Below are positions 1-8,735 of a DNA stretch of 64,000 bases, in pieces. A program made the translations under genes and the position numbers. The stretch is from an uncultured Porphyromonadaceae bacterium (GTDB taxonomy: Bacteria; Bacteroidota; Bacteroidia; Bacteroidales; Muribaculaceae): positions 1-64,000 of the forward strand of contig CAMCDS010000009.1 in the NCBI GenBank assembly GCA_945873625.1, given 5' to 3'. How positions within the stretch are numbered: position 1 is the first letter of the stretch; each line of letters opens with the position of its first letter. Under the pieces are notes generated by a model. The model was not told the origin of the DNA. It saw only the letters and a program-made list of their open reading frames with translations, and searched no databases.

Positions 1-15
1 GTCGCAAATTATCCG

Positions 16-23
16 TAACTTTG
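16..23 (+). promoter_or_regulatory. Bacteroidota -7 promoter element
   Basis: TAACTTTG fits the Bacteroidota -7 consensus TAnnTTTG. The ATG of the next gene begins only 4 bases after it, so the transcript would be almost leaderless. The -33 element would lie before or at the window edge and cannot be judged. Confidence 0.6.
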
Positions 24-27
24 CGGT

Positions 28-441
28 ATGGCAACATTTACTTTCAAAGAAATTATTGTTTTTATTTATCAATATTCAATAATTGCGCTAATCGTAATTG
101 GATTGATTGTTGGGATATATTTTTGTGGTAAACAGCTATCGAAAAAATATAATGTAGCAAGATGGTATTTTTGGAGTACTTACATTTTTACTCTGCCTAT
201 AATTGGTGCACCTCTTGTTTTATTTGCTTCTCTCTTTATGGATCATGTAAAGCATGATGACTTAGTTCCAATTGCTTGGTTAATCATAAACTCATACTCT
301 CTCTGGTTTATTTTGGGATTTATAATTTCTATAAAACTTTATAGTAAAATCCCACCATATTTTTCAATTTTGCCATCAGTATGTTCTTGGATAATGGCAG
401 GATTATCTATCTGGGGTGGATTATATTTAGTTGATTACTAA
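28..441 (+). CDS. Small multi-pass membrane protein of unknown function
   Basis: This 137-residue protein is almost entirely hydrophobic. Four membrane segments can be drawn at roughly residues 8-31, 45-70, 80-103 and 113-135, separated by short polar loops (HVKHDD around residue 75). No motif identifies a family. The AT-rich codon use differs from the GC-rich core genes further on and suggests a flexible or acquired region. The ATG directly follows a -7 promoter element, which supports this start. It is probably a single-gene unit, since a strong hairpin lies 26 bases beyond the stop. Confidence 0.65.
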   Translation: MATFTFKEIIVFIYQYSIIALIVIGLIVGIYFCGKQLSKKYNVARWYFWSTYIFTLPIIGAPLVLFASLFMDHVKHDDLVPIAWLIINSYSLWFILGFIISIKLYSKIPPYFSILPSVCSWIMAGLSIWGGLYLVDY

Positions 442-467
442 TTTAGCGTCTTTTCGCACCGCATACT

Positions 468-512
468 TGCTCCATAATTTTGTGGTACCACAACCCACAA
501 GATTATGGAGCA
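468..512 (+). other. Long perfect-type hairpin downstream of the first gene
   Basis: TGCTCCATAATTTTGTGG pairs with the segment ending TTATGGAGCA around an 8-base loop, giving about 18 base pairs. One pair is T-G read on the plus strand but A-C on the minus strand, so the structure favours a plus-strand transcript. No clean U-tract follows (GCTTATTTAT), so it may be a weak terminator or a stabilising 3' structure. Confidence 0.5.
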
Positions 513-651
513 GCTTATTTATAGTTCGGTAGATATTCCTCTGAGTTTTCCGGCAAAATGTACCTAAATTTCCTGAGCTTCGGTTTTTGGTTTGGAGGCG
601 GTTCGTGGAAAGTAATTTCTTATTCCAAAGAGTCCGAGGATGGGGAGGCGA

Positions 652-697
652 AAAAATAAGGTGAGGCTGCGTTGGGGGCAGCCTCACCTTATTTTAC
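652..697. terminator. Bidirectional intrinsic terminator
   Basis: AAATAAGGTGAGGCTGC pairs with GCAGCCTCACCTTATTT around a 7-base loop. T-rich tails flank both sides, so it can act in both directions; it lies 94 bases beyond the stop of the minus-strand gene 791-1876. Its GGTGAGGCTGC stem core is repeated exactly in the terminator at 2563-2598. Confidence 0.75.
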
Positions 698-790
698 CTA
701 TCTAATTAAGATTAATAGTAATGCGTACTATACATAAGAAAGTAGAATAGGACTAATTTGGGATTCCGTAATTAATCTACAATCAATGTT

Positions 791-1876
791 TTACCATCCT
801 AAATCATCCATCTGTTTAAGTTGCTCAGCTTGTTCTCTGCTACCCTGAAAATTAACTTGAGGAGTTCCATCAGGTGCATGATATCCTCCACCACGCATAT
901 ATTCTATCCTTGCGTTTCTTTCCATATTAGCAGCCCCTTCATATCCCATTTGTTCCAATGCTTTTTGACGAGACACACTATTCCAATACTCATCATCATT
1001 GCTTCTATCCGCTTTATTGCTATTATTGGATTGAATATATGTAGCCGGATTTGAATCTGTACTTTCAGATTTGGGGGATTGGCTAGTATTATTAGAAGCG
1101 TAATCTCCTTTAGATAAATATATAGCAATTCCGAATACTAATAACGTTGCGATACTAAACAAGACCATCCATTTTTTATTGTTATAAGCCTTTTTAGACG
1201 GAAGATCTGGTACGTTATAGTCAGGGCACATCTGTTCAATCTCGTCTTCGGTTATCTCATTGTTATCTAGGCTAATGAGTGCGCTATTTGGATTAACTGA
1301 ATCTGAAGAGACTGTTGTAGATTTCTTAATGTCGCTAACGCCTGTATAATGTTTCTTCTGTGAATCAAGAATAATCTTTAACACCGATACCAGTTCATTT
1401 GCTCTTGTATCATGCTTAGTCCTATATTCAATCATAGGATTTGCTAAGTCTCTTGTTGTAATACAGATTTGATAATCTTTGCCATTAGGGTTTGCTTTCT
1501 TTGAGGCTGTGCTAGCACCAGCCAATGCTCCAATTCCACCGAACAGAACCCCTCCTACAATTCCTCTTCCTAAAGCACTGCCAGTTGATGTTGATACTTT
1601 ATAGGATTGTCCTCCATTTACAGAGAAATCAAGCAAGGAATCAAAACTATATTCTTTCCCTTTGATTACTATGACCTGAGGCTGTTCAAAGACATAGACT
1701 GTCTCATTATCCCCCATAGCATAATCATCTATTACTTTAGTCGGCTCTCCATACTTGGCAGTTAAAGCATCCTTTAAGGATTTGTAATTTGCTTGTGCTT
1801 GTTGTTCTTTTTCATTAGAAACAGCTACTAATACACATATCAAGAAGAGAACTATTATTGTAATTATAAATCCCAT
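791..1876 (-). CDS. Membrane protein with glycine-zipper segment, unknown function
   Basis: The 361-residue protein starts with a membrane anchor (residues 2-18). A soluble part follows, then a glycine/alanine-rich zipper-like segment (about 103-125, with GRGIVGGVLFGGIGALAG), a second soluble part, a second membrane span (about 237-255, WMVLFSIATLLVFGIAIYLS) and a polar, Ser/Asn-rich tail. The segment CPDYNVPDLPSKK before the second span is a possible small motif, not a known one. No family was recognised. Codon use is AT-rich like the first gene. It is transcribed alone: a promoter lies just upstream and a terminator follows at 652-697. Confidence 0.65.
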   Translation of the reverse strand: MGFIITIIVLFLICVLVAVSNEKEQQAQANYKSLKDALTAKYGEPTKVIDDYAMGDNETVYVFEQPQVIVIKGKEYSFDSLLDFSVNGGQSYKVSTSTGSALGRGIVGGVLFGGIGALAGASTASKKANPNGKDYQICITTRDLANPMIEYRTKHDTRANELVSVLKIILDSQKKHYTGVSDIKKSTTVSSDSVNPNSALISLDNNEITEDEIEQMCPDYNVPDLPSKKAYNNKKWMVLFSIATLLVFGIAIYLSKGDYASNNTSQSPKSESTDSNPATYIQSNNSNKADRSNDDEYWNSVSRQKALEQMGYEGAANMERNARIEYMRGGGYHAPDGTPQVNFQGSREQAEQLKQMDDLGW

Positions 1877-1903
1877 TTTTTCAAATTAATTAATATTGGC
1901 TCA

Positions 1904-1911
1904 CAAAGATA
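1904..1911 (-). promoter_or_regulatory. Bacteroidota -7 promoter element
   Basis: On the minus strand this reads TATCTTTG (TAnnTTTG), 27 bases before the ATG of the 361-residue protein. No clear TTG is seen at -33. Confidence 0.5.
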
Positions 1912-2040
1912 TCTGTTGCAGTTTATTGCTATTGCATACCAATTAGTTGGCTTGTTTATATACTATTCAGTATTTTGCAATACTTGTTCATTGAAGCTGT
2001 TTTCGTATAATGTAATTATGAAGCCGTAAATTGCTGACAT

Positions 2041-2393
2041 AATGAAAACAACGACAATGCCACCTATTTAAAGGGGGGCTGCAAACCCGCAAAGCTTTAG
2101 GATTCTTCATTCTATATGGTTTTGTGTTATATGGCAATATCGCCTTGGTTAGTGCCACCACAAAAAAGTGGTGGGCTTTTGCGTTCATATAACTTAGAGG
2201 TACTGGTTTACCCAACGGATATATAAACACTAAGCCCACCATTGACCATACCCGACAGGGTATGGCTAATCAGTGGGCGTTTAGTGCTTATTGCCTTTAT
2301 CCGTTTGAAAAGTACCAGTTTTCTAAGTTAAGACATTAGCATTAAACGCTATTCGTTCAAATATGAAGCGGATACAGCCTATTGCTATATCCG
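2041..2393 (-). ncRNA. Candidate highly structured small RNA, possibly Bacteroidales-1-like
   Basis: A canonical promoter (2398-2427) fires directly into this region. The 5' end is a 10-bp hairpin (2384-2393 with 2369-2378). Next comes a 139-base rod: 2322-2329/2191-2198, 2311-2316/2199-2204, 2298-2305/2214-2221, 2281-2288/2226-2233, 2273-2278/2234-2239 and 2258-2265/2246-2253, closed by a 4-base loop. A third hairpin with 7-bp arms spans 2155-2174. Several pairs are G-U only when read on the minus strand and A-C on the plus strand, which fixes the strand. The 3' end is uncertain; only 2150-2393 is well supported. A short overlapping reading frame (1988-2242) is judged non-coding. The match to the known Bacteroidales-1 motif rests on promoter layout and host group only. 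Confidence 0.65.
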
Positions 2394-2397
2394 GTTG

Positions 2398-2427
2398 CAA
2401 AATTAGTAAAATAATCTAAGACTACAA
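2398..2427 (-). promoter_or_regulatory. Full Bacteroidota promoter for the structured RNA
   Basis: The minus strand reads TTG (2427-2425), 19 bases, then TAATTTTG (2405-2398). Both elements and the spacing are canonical. Transcription would begin about 5 bases on, at the first base of the 5' hairpin. Confidence 0.75.
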
Positions 2428-2562
2428 GCGTTGAAAACCTTTATTTTTAGGGAAGGTTCATAAATACTTGTTATATAATTGCTTAATAGATTGAGTAAAA
2501 GCGTTTTTGTGTAAGTGAAGGTCGCGTCGACATCGTCTATTATTTAGGGGTGTTAGACGAAA

Positions 2563-2598
2563 AAAATAAGGTGAGGCTGCGCCCAGCGCAGCCTCACC
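2563..2598 (-). terminator. Intrinsic terminator of the carboxyltransferase gene
   Basis: On the minus strand GGTGAGGCTGCGC pairs with GCGCAGCCTCACC over a 3-base loop and is followed by TTATTTTTTT. It stands 29 bases beyond the stop of the biotin-containing carboxyltransferase. Confidence 0.85.
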
Positions 2599-2626
2599 GG
2601 TTTATGGGATGTGTCGGCAGGGGTGA

Positions 2627-5005
2627 TTACTTGCCGGCAGTGATGTAGATCGAGATGCCTCCGTCGGGACGAACGTCGATTTCGAGAGTTGTGCCGGCGG
2701 CGAGACGGAGCTCGGAAGCGCCTTTGCGACGGTTGGCGTTGGGGAGGACAGCCTGACGGGCTGTGCCACCCTCGGCGGGCGAAAGGGCACGGCTGGTGTC
2801 GTAGGGCTGAACGGGAGCAACGGGAGCGGCTGCCTCGGCCTTGGGAGCGGCAGCGGGTTTCGGAGCAGCTACAGGCTTGGGAGCGGCTACGGGCTTGGGA
2901 GCCTCGGCCTTGGCGGCTGCGGCTGCGCCAAACTCGATAATCGGCTGGTCGGTGGCCATTACGTCGCCTTCCTCGATGAGGAGACGGCTTACCACGCCTG
3001 CGCGGTCGCTGATGAGGTTGTTTTCCATCTTCATGGCTTCGTAAACGAGGAGGGTGTCGCCGGGCTTCACGGCGTCGCCGGGCTTAACCTTGATGTCCAT
3101 CACGGTGCCGCCCATGGGGGCTACCATCACCTCTACGGGACCTGCTGCGGCGGGAGCGGCGGGAGCTGCTGCGCCTTCAGTCACGAACTCGATGAGGGGC
3201 TGGTCGGTGGCCATCACGTCGCCTTCGCCGACGAGGATCTGCTTAACAACGCCACCCATAGTGCAGGCGAGGTCGTTTTCCATCTTCATGGCTTCGTAAA
3301 CGAGCACGGTGTCGCCGGGCTTCACGGTGTCGCCGGGCTTAACGCGGATGTCCATCACGGTGCCGCCCATCGGAGCGCAGAAGACGGGGCCGTTGCCGGC
3401 AGCGGCTGCTGCAGCTGCCTTGGGAGCCTCGGCTGCCTGGGGAGCGTTGGCCTTGTATTCGGCTTTGCGCTTGTTCTGCAGGAAGGTCTTGGCCACGGCG
3501 GGGAGGAGCTCAAGAAGGAGGTATTCCTCTTCGTTCTGGGCGAGTTTCACGCCGCCGAACTTGTCGAGCACGGGGTTCTCGGGATCCTTGTGAGCGCTAA
3601 CGTCGTAGGGCTTCTCCTCGGCGTTGCCTGTGATCTGCTCGCGGAACTTGGGATCTATGGCTACGGGAGTGTGGCCGTATTCGCCCTTCACGAGACCTAC
3701 GAACTGGTTGTTCTTCTGAGTATAGTCGGGGTTGCCTTTGCGGCGGTCCATGGCGAGGTTCACGGCCTGGCTGCCCACGATCTGGCTGGTCGGGGTAACG
3801 AGGGGCACGAGACCTGCGTCGCGGCGCACCTTCGGGATGAGGGCCATTGCCTCTTCGAGCACGTCTTCAGCGCCGAGCGAGCGGAGGTTGGCCACCATGT
3901 TGGTGTACATGCCGCCGGGCACCTCAGCCTCTTTGACGAGCAGGTTGGGCTTGGGAAGACCGAAGTAAGCCTCGATCTTGTGGCAGGCGTCGAGGAGCTC
4001 CTCTTCCTTGTTGGCTTTTGCAGCCTCGATGGCGCGGTCGAACTCGGCGTCGATCTCAGCCGGCATTGCGGCATAAGCCTCGTCGAAGTCTTTGGGCCAT
4101 TTGTCTTTGTTGAGGTCGAACTCGGCGAGAGCCTTGCGGGCGTTCTTGAGCTCCTTGCGGATCTCTTTCACAGCCTCCATGTTGACTTCAACCTCTACGC
4201 CCAACTTGCGGCAGAAGATGTCGATGAGCTCGATAGAGGGAGCTGCGGAGCCGCCTCCGAACCACCAGATGTTGGTGTCGACGATGTCGACGCCCTGAAT
4301 GATGGCTGTGAGCACGGCGGCAAGGCCGTAGCCGGGGGTGCAGTGAGTGTGGAAGTCTACGGGCACCTTGAGGGCCTTCTTGAGCTTCGGCATCAGCGAG
4401 TAGATGCGCGAGGGGCTTACGAGGCCGGCCATGTCCTTGAGGGTAACCATCTTGGCACCGAGCTTCTCCATCTCGACGGCCTTGTTGACGAAGTATTCGT
4501 CGGTGAACACCTTTTCATCTTCGGGCGTTCCCTTGGGGTCGATGGTGTAGCAGACGGCGGTGTCGGCGATAGCGGTGTTGCCGTTGTAGCCGTCGAGCTC
4601 GTTGATCATGCGGATGGAGCTTCTTACGTTGTCGATGTCGTTGAGGGCATCAAAGATACGCATCACGTTGAGGCCGTTTTTCACAGCTTCGCGATAGAAG
4701 CCTTCGAGCACGCTGTCGGGGTAAGGCACATAGCCGAAGAGGTTGCGGCCGCGCGAGAGAGCCGAGAGGAGGGATATGCCCTTCATGGCCTTCGAGCATG
4801 CGCGCAGACGGTCCCAGGGGCTTTCGCCGAGGTAACGCATCACGGAGTCGGGCACAGCGCCGCCCCATACTTCCATAATGTAGAATCGTGCATCACGATA
4901 CAGCGGGAGAAGCTTGTCGACATTCTCCTGCTTCAAACGAGTCGCGAACAGGGACTGTTGTCCGTCGCGCAGAGTCAAATCTCTGATTTGCAGTTTTTTG
5001 CCCAC
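2627..5005 (-). CDS. Biotin-dependent carboxyltransferase (oxaloacetate decarboxylase alpha / pyruvate carboxylase B type) with two biotinyl domains
   Basis: The N-terminal ~300 residues are a DRE-TIM carboxyltransferase barrel (LTLRDGQQSL near residue 10, VDFHTHCTPGYG with metal-binding HTH). A conserved post-barrel domain follows. Two biotinyl domains then occur in tandem, each with EAMKMEN; the biotin-accepting lysines would be K574 and K659. Family members normally carry one. After an Ala/Pro-rich linker comes an extra C-terminal segment of about 60 residues (ending GGISIYITAGK) of unknown role. The start is GTG: no in-frame ATG occurs between it and the upstream stop. Likely reaction: carboxyl transfer between an oxo acid (oxaloacetate/pyruvate) and biotin, perhaps with membrane decarboxylase subunits encoded elsewhere. 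secA lies 73 bases upstream on the same strand. Confidence 0.9.
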   Translation of the reverse strand: MGKKLQIRDLTLRDGQQSLFATRLKQENVDKLLPLYRDARFYIMEVWGGAVPDSVMRYLGESPWDRLRACSKAMKGISLLSALSRGRNLFGYVPYPDSVLEGFYREAVKNGLNVMRIFDALNDIDNVRSSIRMINELDGYNGNTAIADTAVCYTIDPKGTPEDEKVFTDEYFVNKAVEMEKLGAKMVTLKDMAGLVSPSRIYSLMPKLKKALKVPVDFHTHCTPGYGLAAVLTAIIQGVDIVDTNIWWFGGGSAAPSIELIDIFCRKLGVEVEVNMEAVKEIRKELKNARKALAEFDLNKDKWPKDFDEAYAAMPAEIDAEFDRAIEAAKANKEEELLDACHKIEAYFGLPKPNLLVKEAEVPGGMYTNMVANLRSLGAEDVLEEAMALIPKVRRDAGLVPLVTPTSQIVGSQAVNLAMDRRKGNPDYTQKNNQFVGLVKGEYGHTPVAIDPKFREQITGNAEEKPYDVSAHKDPENPVLDKFGGVKLAQNEEEYLLLELLPAVAKTFLQNKRKAEYKANAPQAAEAPKAAAAAAAGNGPVFCAPMGGTVMDIRVKPGDTVKPGDTVLVYEAMKMENDLACTMGGVVKQILVGEGDVMATDQPLIEFVTEGAAAPAAPAAAGPVEVMVAPMGGTVMDIKVKPGDAVKPGDTLLVYEAMKMENNLISDRAGVVSRLLIEEGDVMATDQPIIEFGAAAAAKAEAPKPVAAPKPVAAPKPAAAPKAEAAAPVAPVQPYDTSRALSPAEGGTARQAVLPNANRRKGASELRLAAGTTLEIDVRPDGGISIYITAGK

Positions 5006-5078
5006 TACTATATTAAATTTTATGGTTTTGTATTAGATTTTATCTTTATGGTGTCTCTGATGCCGGGCGGCAGGGGGC

Positions 5079-8000
5079 TCAGAGCCCCTTGCCGTGGCAG
5101 TTCTTGTATTTCTTTCCGGAGCCGCAGGGACAGGGGTCGTTGCGGCCGATCTTCGGTCCGGCCTTGGCCGGCTGACGCTGGGGGCTGGCGGAGCGTCCGG
5201 CGTTCTGGGCAGCCTCACGCTGGGCCGATTCCCCCTCGTAGGTGTCGCGCGTGGTCGAATAGTTGGCGTAGGGGTTCACGTCGGGAGCCGCCGAGTATTC
5301 GCGGGTGATCGTGGCCTGCGCCTGGCGTGCTGCCTCCTGGCGGCGACGTTCCTCCTCGGCGGCCGCCTTGGCCTCCTCGTAGTCGGGCACGGCGAGCTTG
5401 CCGCGCATCAGCGTGGCCACAGCCTTCGAGTTCATGTCCCAGAGCATCTTCTTCCAGAGCTCATAAGCTTCGAGCTTATAGATCACGAGCGGGTCTTTCT
5501 GCTCGTAGGAGGCGTTCTGCACCGACTTGCGGAGCTCGTCCATCTCGCGCAGCTGTTCCTGCCATGCCTTGTCGATTGAGGAGAGGAGCACTGCCTTCTG
5601 CCATGCCTTTACGACAGGCTTCGACTCATGGGCGTAAGCTTCGTCGATGTCGACGCGGATGTTGAACATACGGCGGCCGTCGGTTACGGGCACTCCGATG
5701 AGACCCTTGGCTCCGCGCTCTTCCACAAACTCCTTTATATAGGGAGCCACGCCCTGCATCATCTTCTCGCCTTTGCGCGAAAGGGTGGCCATTGCCTCTT
5801 CGGCCAGACGCTCGGTGAGGCTGCCGGAGTCGATCTTCGCAAACTCCTCGGCCGAGACGGGCGACTCGATGGCGAGGGCCTTGCGCACCTCTTCGTCGAA
5901 CTGCTCGAATCCGCCCTCGTAGCTGCGCGAGGCGATTTCCTGCGCCACCTCATATATCATGTTGGCGATGTCGGTGCCGATGCGCTCACCCTTGAGGGCG
6001 TTCTGGCGGCGGCCGTAGACGCCGCGGCGCTGGGCATTCATCACGTCGTCGTATTCCACGAGACGCTTACGTATGCCGAAGTTGTTTTCCTCCACACGCT
6101 TCTGGGCGTTCTCGATGCCGCGGGTTACCATCTTCGACTCAATCATGTCGCCCTCCTCAAATCCGAGTTTGTCGAGGGTCTTGACGAGGCGCTCGTTGGC
6201 GAAGAGGCGCATGACGGTGTCTTCAAACGACACGAAGAACACCGAGCTTCCCGGGTCGCCCTGACGTCCGGCGCGGCCGCGGAGCTGGCGGTCCACACGA
6301 CGGCTCTCGTGGCGCTCGGTGCCGATGATGGCGAGGCCTCCGGCGTCTTTCACCTCCTGCGGGAGCTTGATGTCGGTGCCTCGGCCTGCCATGTTGGTGG
6401 CGATGGTTACGGTGCCTTTCTTACCGGCCTGGGCCACGATGTCGGCCTCCTTCTGATGCAGCTTCGCGTTGAGCACCTGGTGGGGTATCTTGCGGAGCTG
6501 GAGCATCTTGGAGAGGAGTTCCGAAATCTCGACCGACGTGGTGCCGACGAGCACGGGGCGTCCCTGCTCCACCATGAGCTGCACCTCGTCGATGACGGCG
6601 GCGTATTTCTCCTTCTTGGTGCGGTAGACGCGGTCGTTCTGGTCGTTGCGGATTACGGGGCGGTTGGTCGGAATCTCGACCACCTCGAGCTTATAGATGT
6701 CGTAGAACTCGCCTGCCTCGGTCATTGCCGTACCGGTCATGCCGGCGAGCTTGCGATACATTCTGAAGTAGTTCTGGAGCGTGATGGTGGCGTAGGTCTG
6801 AGTGGCGGCCTCCACCTTCACTCCCTCTTTGGCCTCGATGGCCTGATGGAGTCCGTCGCTATAGCGGCGGCCTTCCATGATACGTCCGGTCTGCTCGTCG
6901 ACGATCTTGATCTTGTTGTCGTCGATCACGTATTCCACATCCTTGTCGAAAAGGGTGTATGCCTTGAGCAGCTGGTTGACGGTGTGCACTCGCTCGGCCT
7001 TCACGGAGTATTCCTGAAGCAGGCGGTCTTTCTTCTCGGTCTTGCCGTCGGCGTCGAGGTCGGTCTCGTTGTCGACCTGCGAGAGCTGGGCGGCGATGTC
7101 GGGAAGCACGAAGAACTCGGGGTCCTGCGTGGTGTCGGTGAGCACCTCGATACCCTTGTCGGTAAGCTCGATGCTGTGGTTCTTCTCGTCGATGACGAAA
7201 TAGAGGGGCTCGACGGCCTTGGGCATCTCGCGGTTGTTGTCGGCTATGTATTTTGCCTCCACCTTGAGCAGGAGCTGCTTCATTCCCTCCTCGCTGAGGA
7301 AGCGGATGAGCGGGCCGTGCTTGGGGAGAGCCTTGTAGACGCGGAAGAGGGCGAGTCCGCCGTCTTCGAGGAGCTTGTCGGCGGTGAGGGGCTTGTGTCC
7401 GGCCTCGTCGCGGTTGTGGTCATACTGGGCGATCTTCTCGGCGTCGCCGCTCATTGCGGCGGCTATCTTCCCTTTGGCTTCGAGCAGGAGGTTCTGCGCG
7501 AGCTTGCGCTGGGCGTTGACCACCTTCTCCACATTCCCCTTGAACTCGTTGAACATCTGGTCGTCGCCCTTGGGCACCGGGCCGGAGATGATGAGCGGCG
7601 TGCGGGCGTCGTCGATGAGCACCGAGTCGACCTCGTCGACGATTGCGTAATAGTGCTGGTCGCGCTGCACGAGGTCGCTCGGCAGCGTAGCCATGTTGTC
7701 GCGCAGATAGTCGAAGCCGAACTCATTGTTGGTGCCGAACGTGATGTCGCACTGGTAGGCGCGGCGACGCTCCTCTGAGTTGGGCTCGGTCTTGTCGATG
7801 CAGTCTACGGTGAGGCCGTGGAACTGATAGAGCGGACCCATCCATTCCGAGTCGCGCTTGGCGAGATAGTCGTTGACCGTAACGACATGCACGCCTTCTC
7901 CCGTGAGGGCGTTGAGGAACACCGGGAGCGTGGCCACGAGGGTCTTGCCCTCACCGGTGGCCATCTCGGCTATATTGTTGCTGGCCTTGTCGCCCTGCAT

Positions 8001-8561
8001 TATGCCGTGGAGCACCATGCCGCCGATGAGCTGCACGTCGTAGTGCACCATGTCCCACTTCATGAGGTTGCCTCCGGCTATCCATTCGTTCTTATAGATT
8101 GCCTTGTCGCCTTCGATGGTTACGAAGTCTTTGCCGGCGGCTGCGAGCTCGCGGTCGGCGTCGGTGGCCGTTACCTCGATGGTGTCGTTGCCGGCGAAGC
8201 GGCGTGCCGTCTCCTTGACGATGGCAAACACCTCGGGGAGCACCTCGTCGAGCTTGCGGGCATACATCGTGAAGCATTCTTCGCGCAGGTCGTCGATCTG
8301 CTTCCAGAGGGGCTCGCGCTTGTCGTAGTCGAGGGTTTCGATTTCGGCGCGTATCTCGTCCATGCGGTCTTTGTAGCCCTTGGCCTCTCCGCGGATGTCG
8401 CCTTTGATTTTCTCGATGCGGCCTCGCAGCTCATCGTTGGATATTTCTTTGATCTCGGCGCTGACAGGATTGATCTCCTTGTTGAGACGCTGCCAGAGCG
8501 GGCGCACCGCGCGTTCGCTTTGGTCGCCGAAGATCTTTTTCATTATATTACTGATTCCCAT
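5079..8561 (-). CDS. secA: Preprotein translocase ATPase SecA
   Basis: SecA drives secretory proteins through SecYEG by ATP hydrolysis. Visible signatures: Walker A MATGEGKT (about residues 200-207), [19 protein letters not shown], the second helicase-like motor with GTDIKL and [11 protein letters not shown], and the zinc-binding SecB/membrane-contacting tail [14 protein letters not shown] at the extreme C-terminus. The predicted length of 1160 residues fits the long Bacteroidota form. The ATG at 8561 ([13 protein letters not shown]) is preferred; the frame stays open 36 codons further up, but that stretch does not look like a SecA N-terminus and runs into the promoter. A short GC hairpin overlaps the stop codon. 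Confidence 0.97.
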   Translation of the reverse strand: MGISNIMKKIFGDQSERAVRPLWQRLNKEINPVSAEIKEISNDELRGRIEKIKGDIRGEAKGYKDRMDEIRAEIETLDYDKREPLWKQIDDLREECFTMYARKLDEVLPEVFAIVKETARRFAGNDTIEVTATDADRELAAAGKDFVTIEGDKAIYKNEWIAGGNLMKWDMVHYDVQLIGGMVLHGIMQGDKASNNIAEMATGEGKTLVATLPVFLNALTGEGVHVVTVNDYLAKRDSEWMGPLYQFHGLTVDCIDKTEPNSEERRRAYQCDITFGTNNEFGFDYLRDNMATLPSDLVQRDQHYYAIVDEVDSVLIDDARTPLIISGPVPKGDDQMFNEFKGNVEKVVNAQRKLAQNLLLEAKGKIAAAMSGDAEKIAQYDHNRDEAGHKPLTADKLLEDGGLALFRVYKALPKHGPLIRFLSEEGMKQLLLKVEAKYIADNNREMPKAVEPLYFVIDEKNHSIELTDKGIEVLTDTTQDPEFFVLPDIAAQLSQVDNETDLDADGKTEKKDRLLQEYSVKAERVHTVNQLLKAYTLFDKDVEYVIDDNKIKIVDEQTGRIMEGRRYSDGLHQAIEAKEGVKVEAATQTYATITLQNYFRMYRKLAGMTGTAMTEAGEFYDIYKLEVVEIPTNRPVIRNDQNDRVYRTKKEKYAAVIDEVQLMVEQGRPVLVGTTSVEISELLSKMLQLRKIPHQVLNAKLHQKEADIVAQAGKKGTVTIATNMAGRGTDIKLPQEVKDAGGLAIIGTERHESRRVDRQLRGRAGRQGDPGSSVFFVSFEDTVMRLFANERLVKTLDKLGFEEGDMIESKMVTRGIENAQKRVEENNFGIRKRLVEYDDVMNAQRRGVYGRRQNALKGERIGTDIANMIYEVAQEIASRSYEGGFEQFDEEVRKALAIESPVSAEEFAKIDSGSLTERLAEEAMATLSRKGEKMMQGVAPYIKEFVEERGAKGLIGVPVTDGRRMFNIRVDIDEAYAHESKPVVKAWQKAVLLSSIDKAWQEQLREMDELRKSVQNASYEQKDPLVIYKLEAYELWKKMLWDMNSKAVATLMRGKLAVPDYEEAKAAAEEERRRQEAARQAQATITREYSAAPDVNPYANYSTTRDTYEGESAQREAAQNAGRSASPQRQPAKAGPKIGRNDPCPCGSGKKYKNCHGKGL

Positions 8562-8638
8562 ATAAATAGGTAGATGTTCGATGTTTGAGAAATGTGCGTG
8601 AATCGGGCCTGCGGCGAGGCAGGTCCGGAATTCCGACG

Positions 8639-8646
8639 CAAAGTTA
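8639..8646 (-). promoter_or_regulatory. -7 promoter element of secA
   Basis: The minus strand reads TAACTTTG about 77 bases before the chosen secA ATG. The -33 region is not a clear TTG. Confidence 0.5.
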
Positions 8647-8735
8647 AGAAATATTATTGATTTATCCACTATTTGCCGCCCACAAACTGCTGACTGTAAA
8701 CTGACAAAGCGGGTGCCTCGGCAGGGGGCGCCCGG

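Noticed and set aside
1988..2242. Small minus-strand reading frame of 84 codons over the structured region
   Set aside because: It overlaps strong RNA helices, has an odd composition rich in His, Cys and Pro, and lacks a plausible start context. Its apparent conservation in memory is better explained by a conserved RNA.
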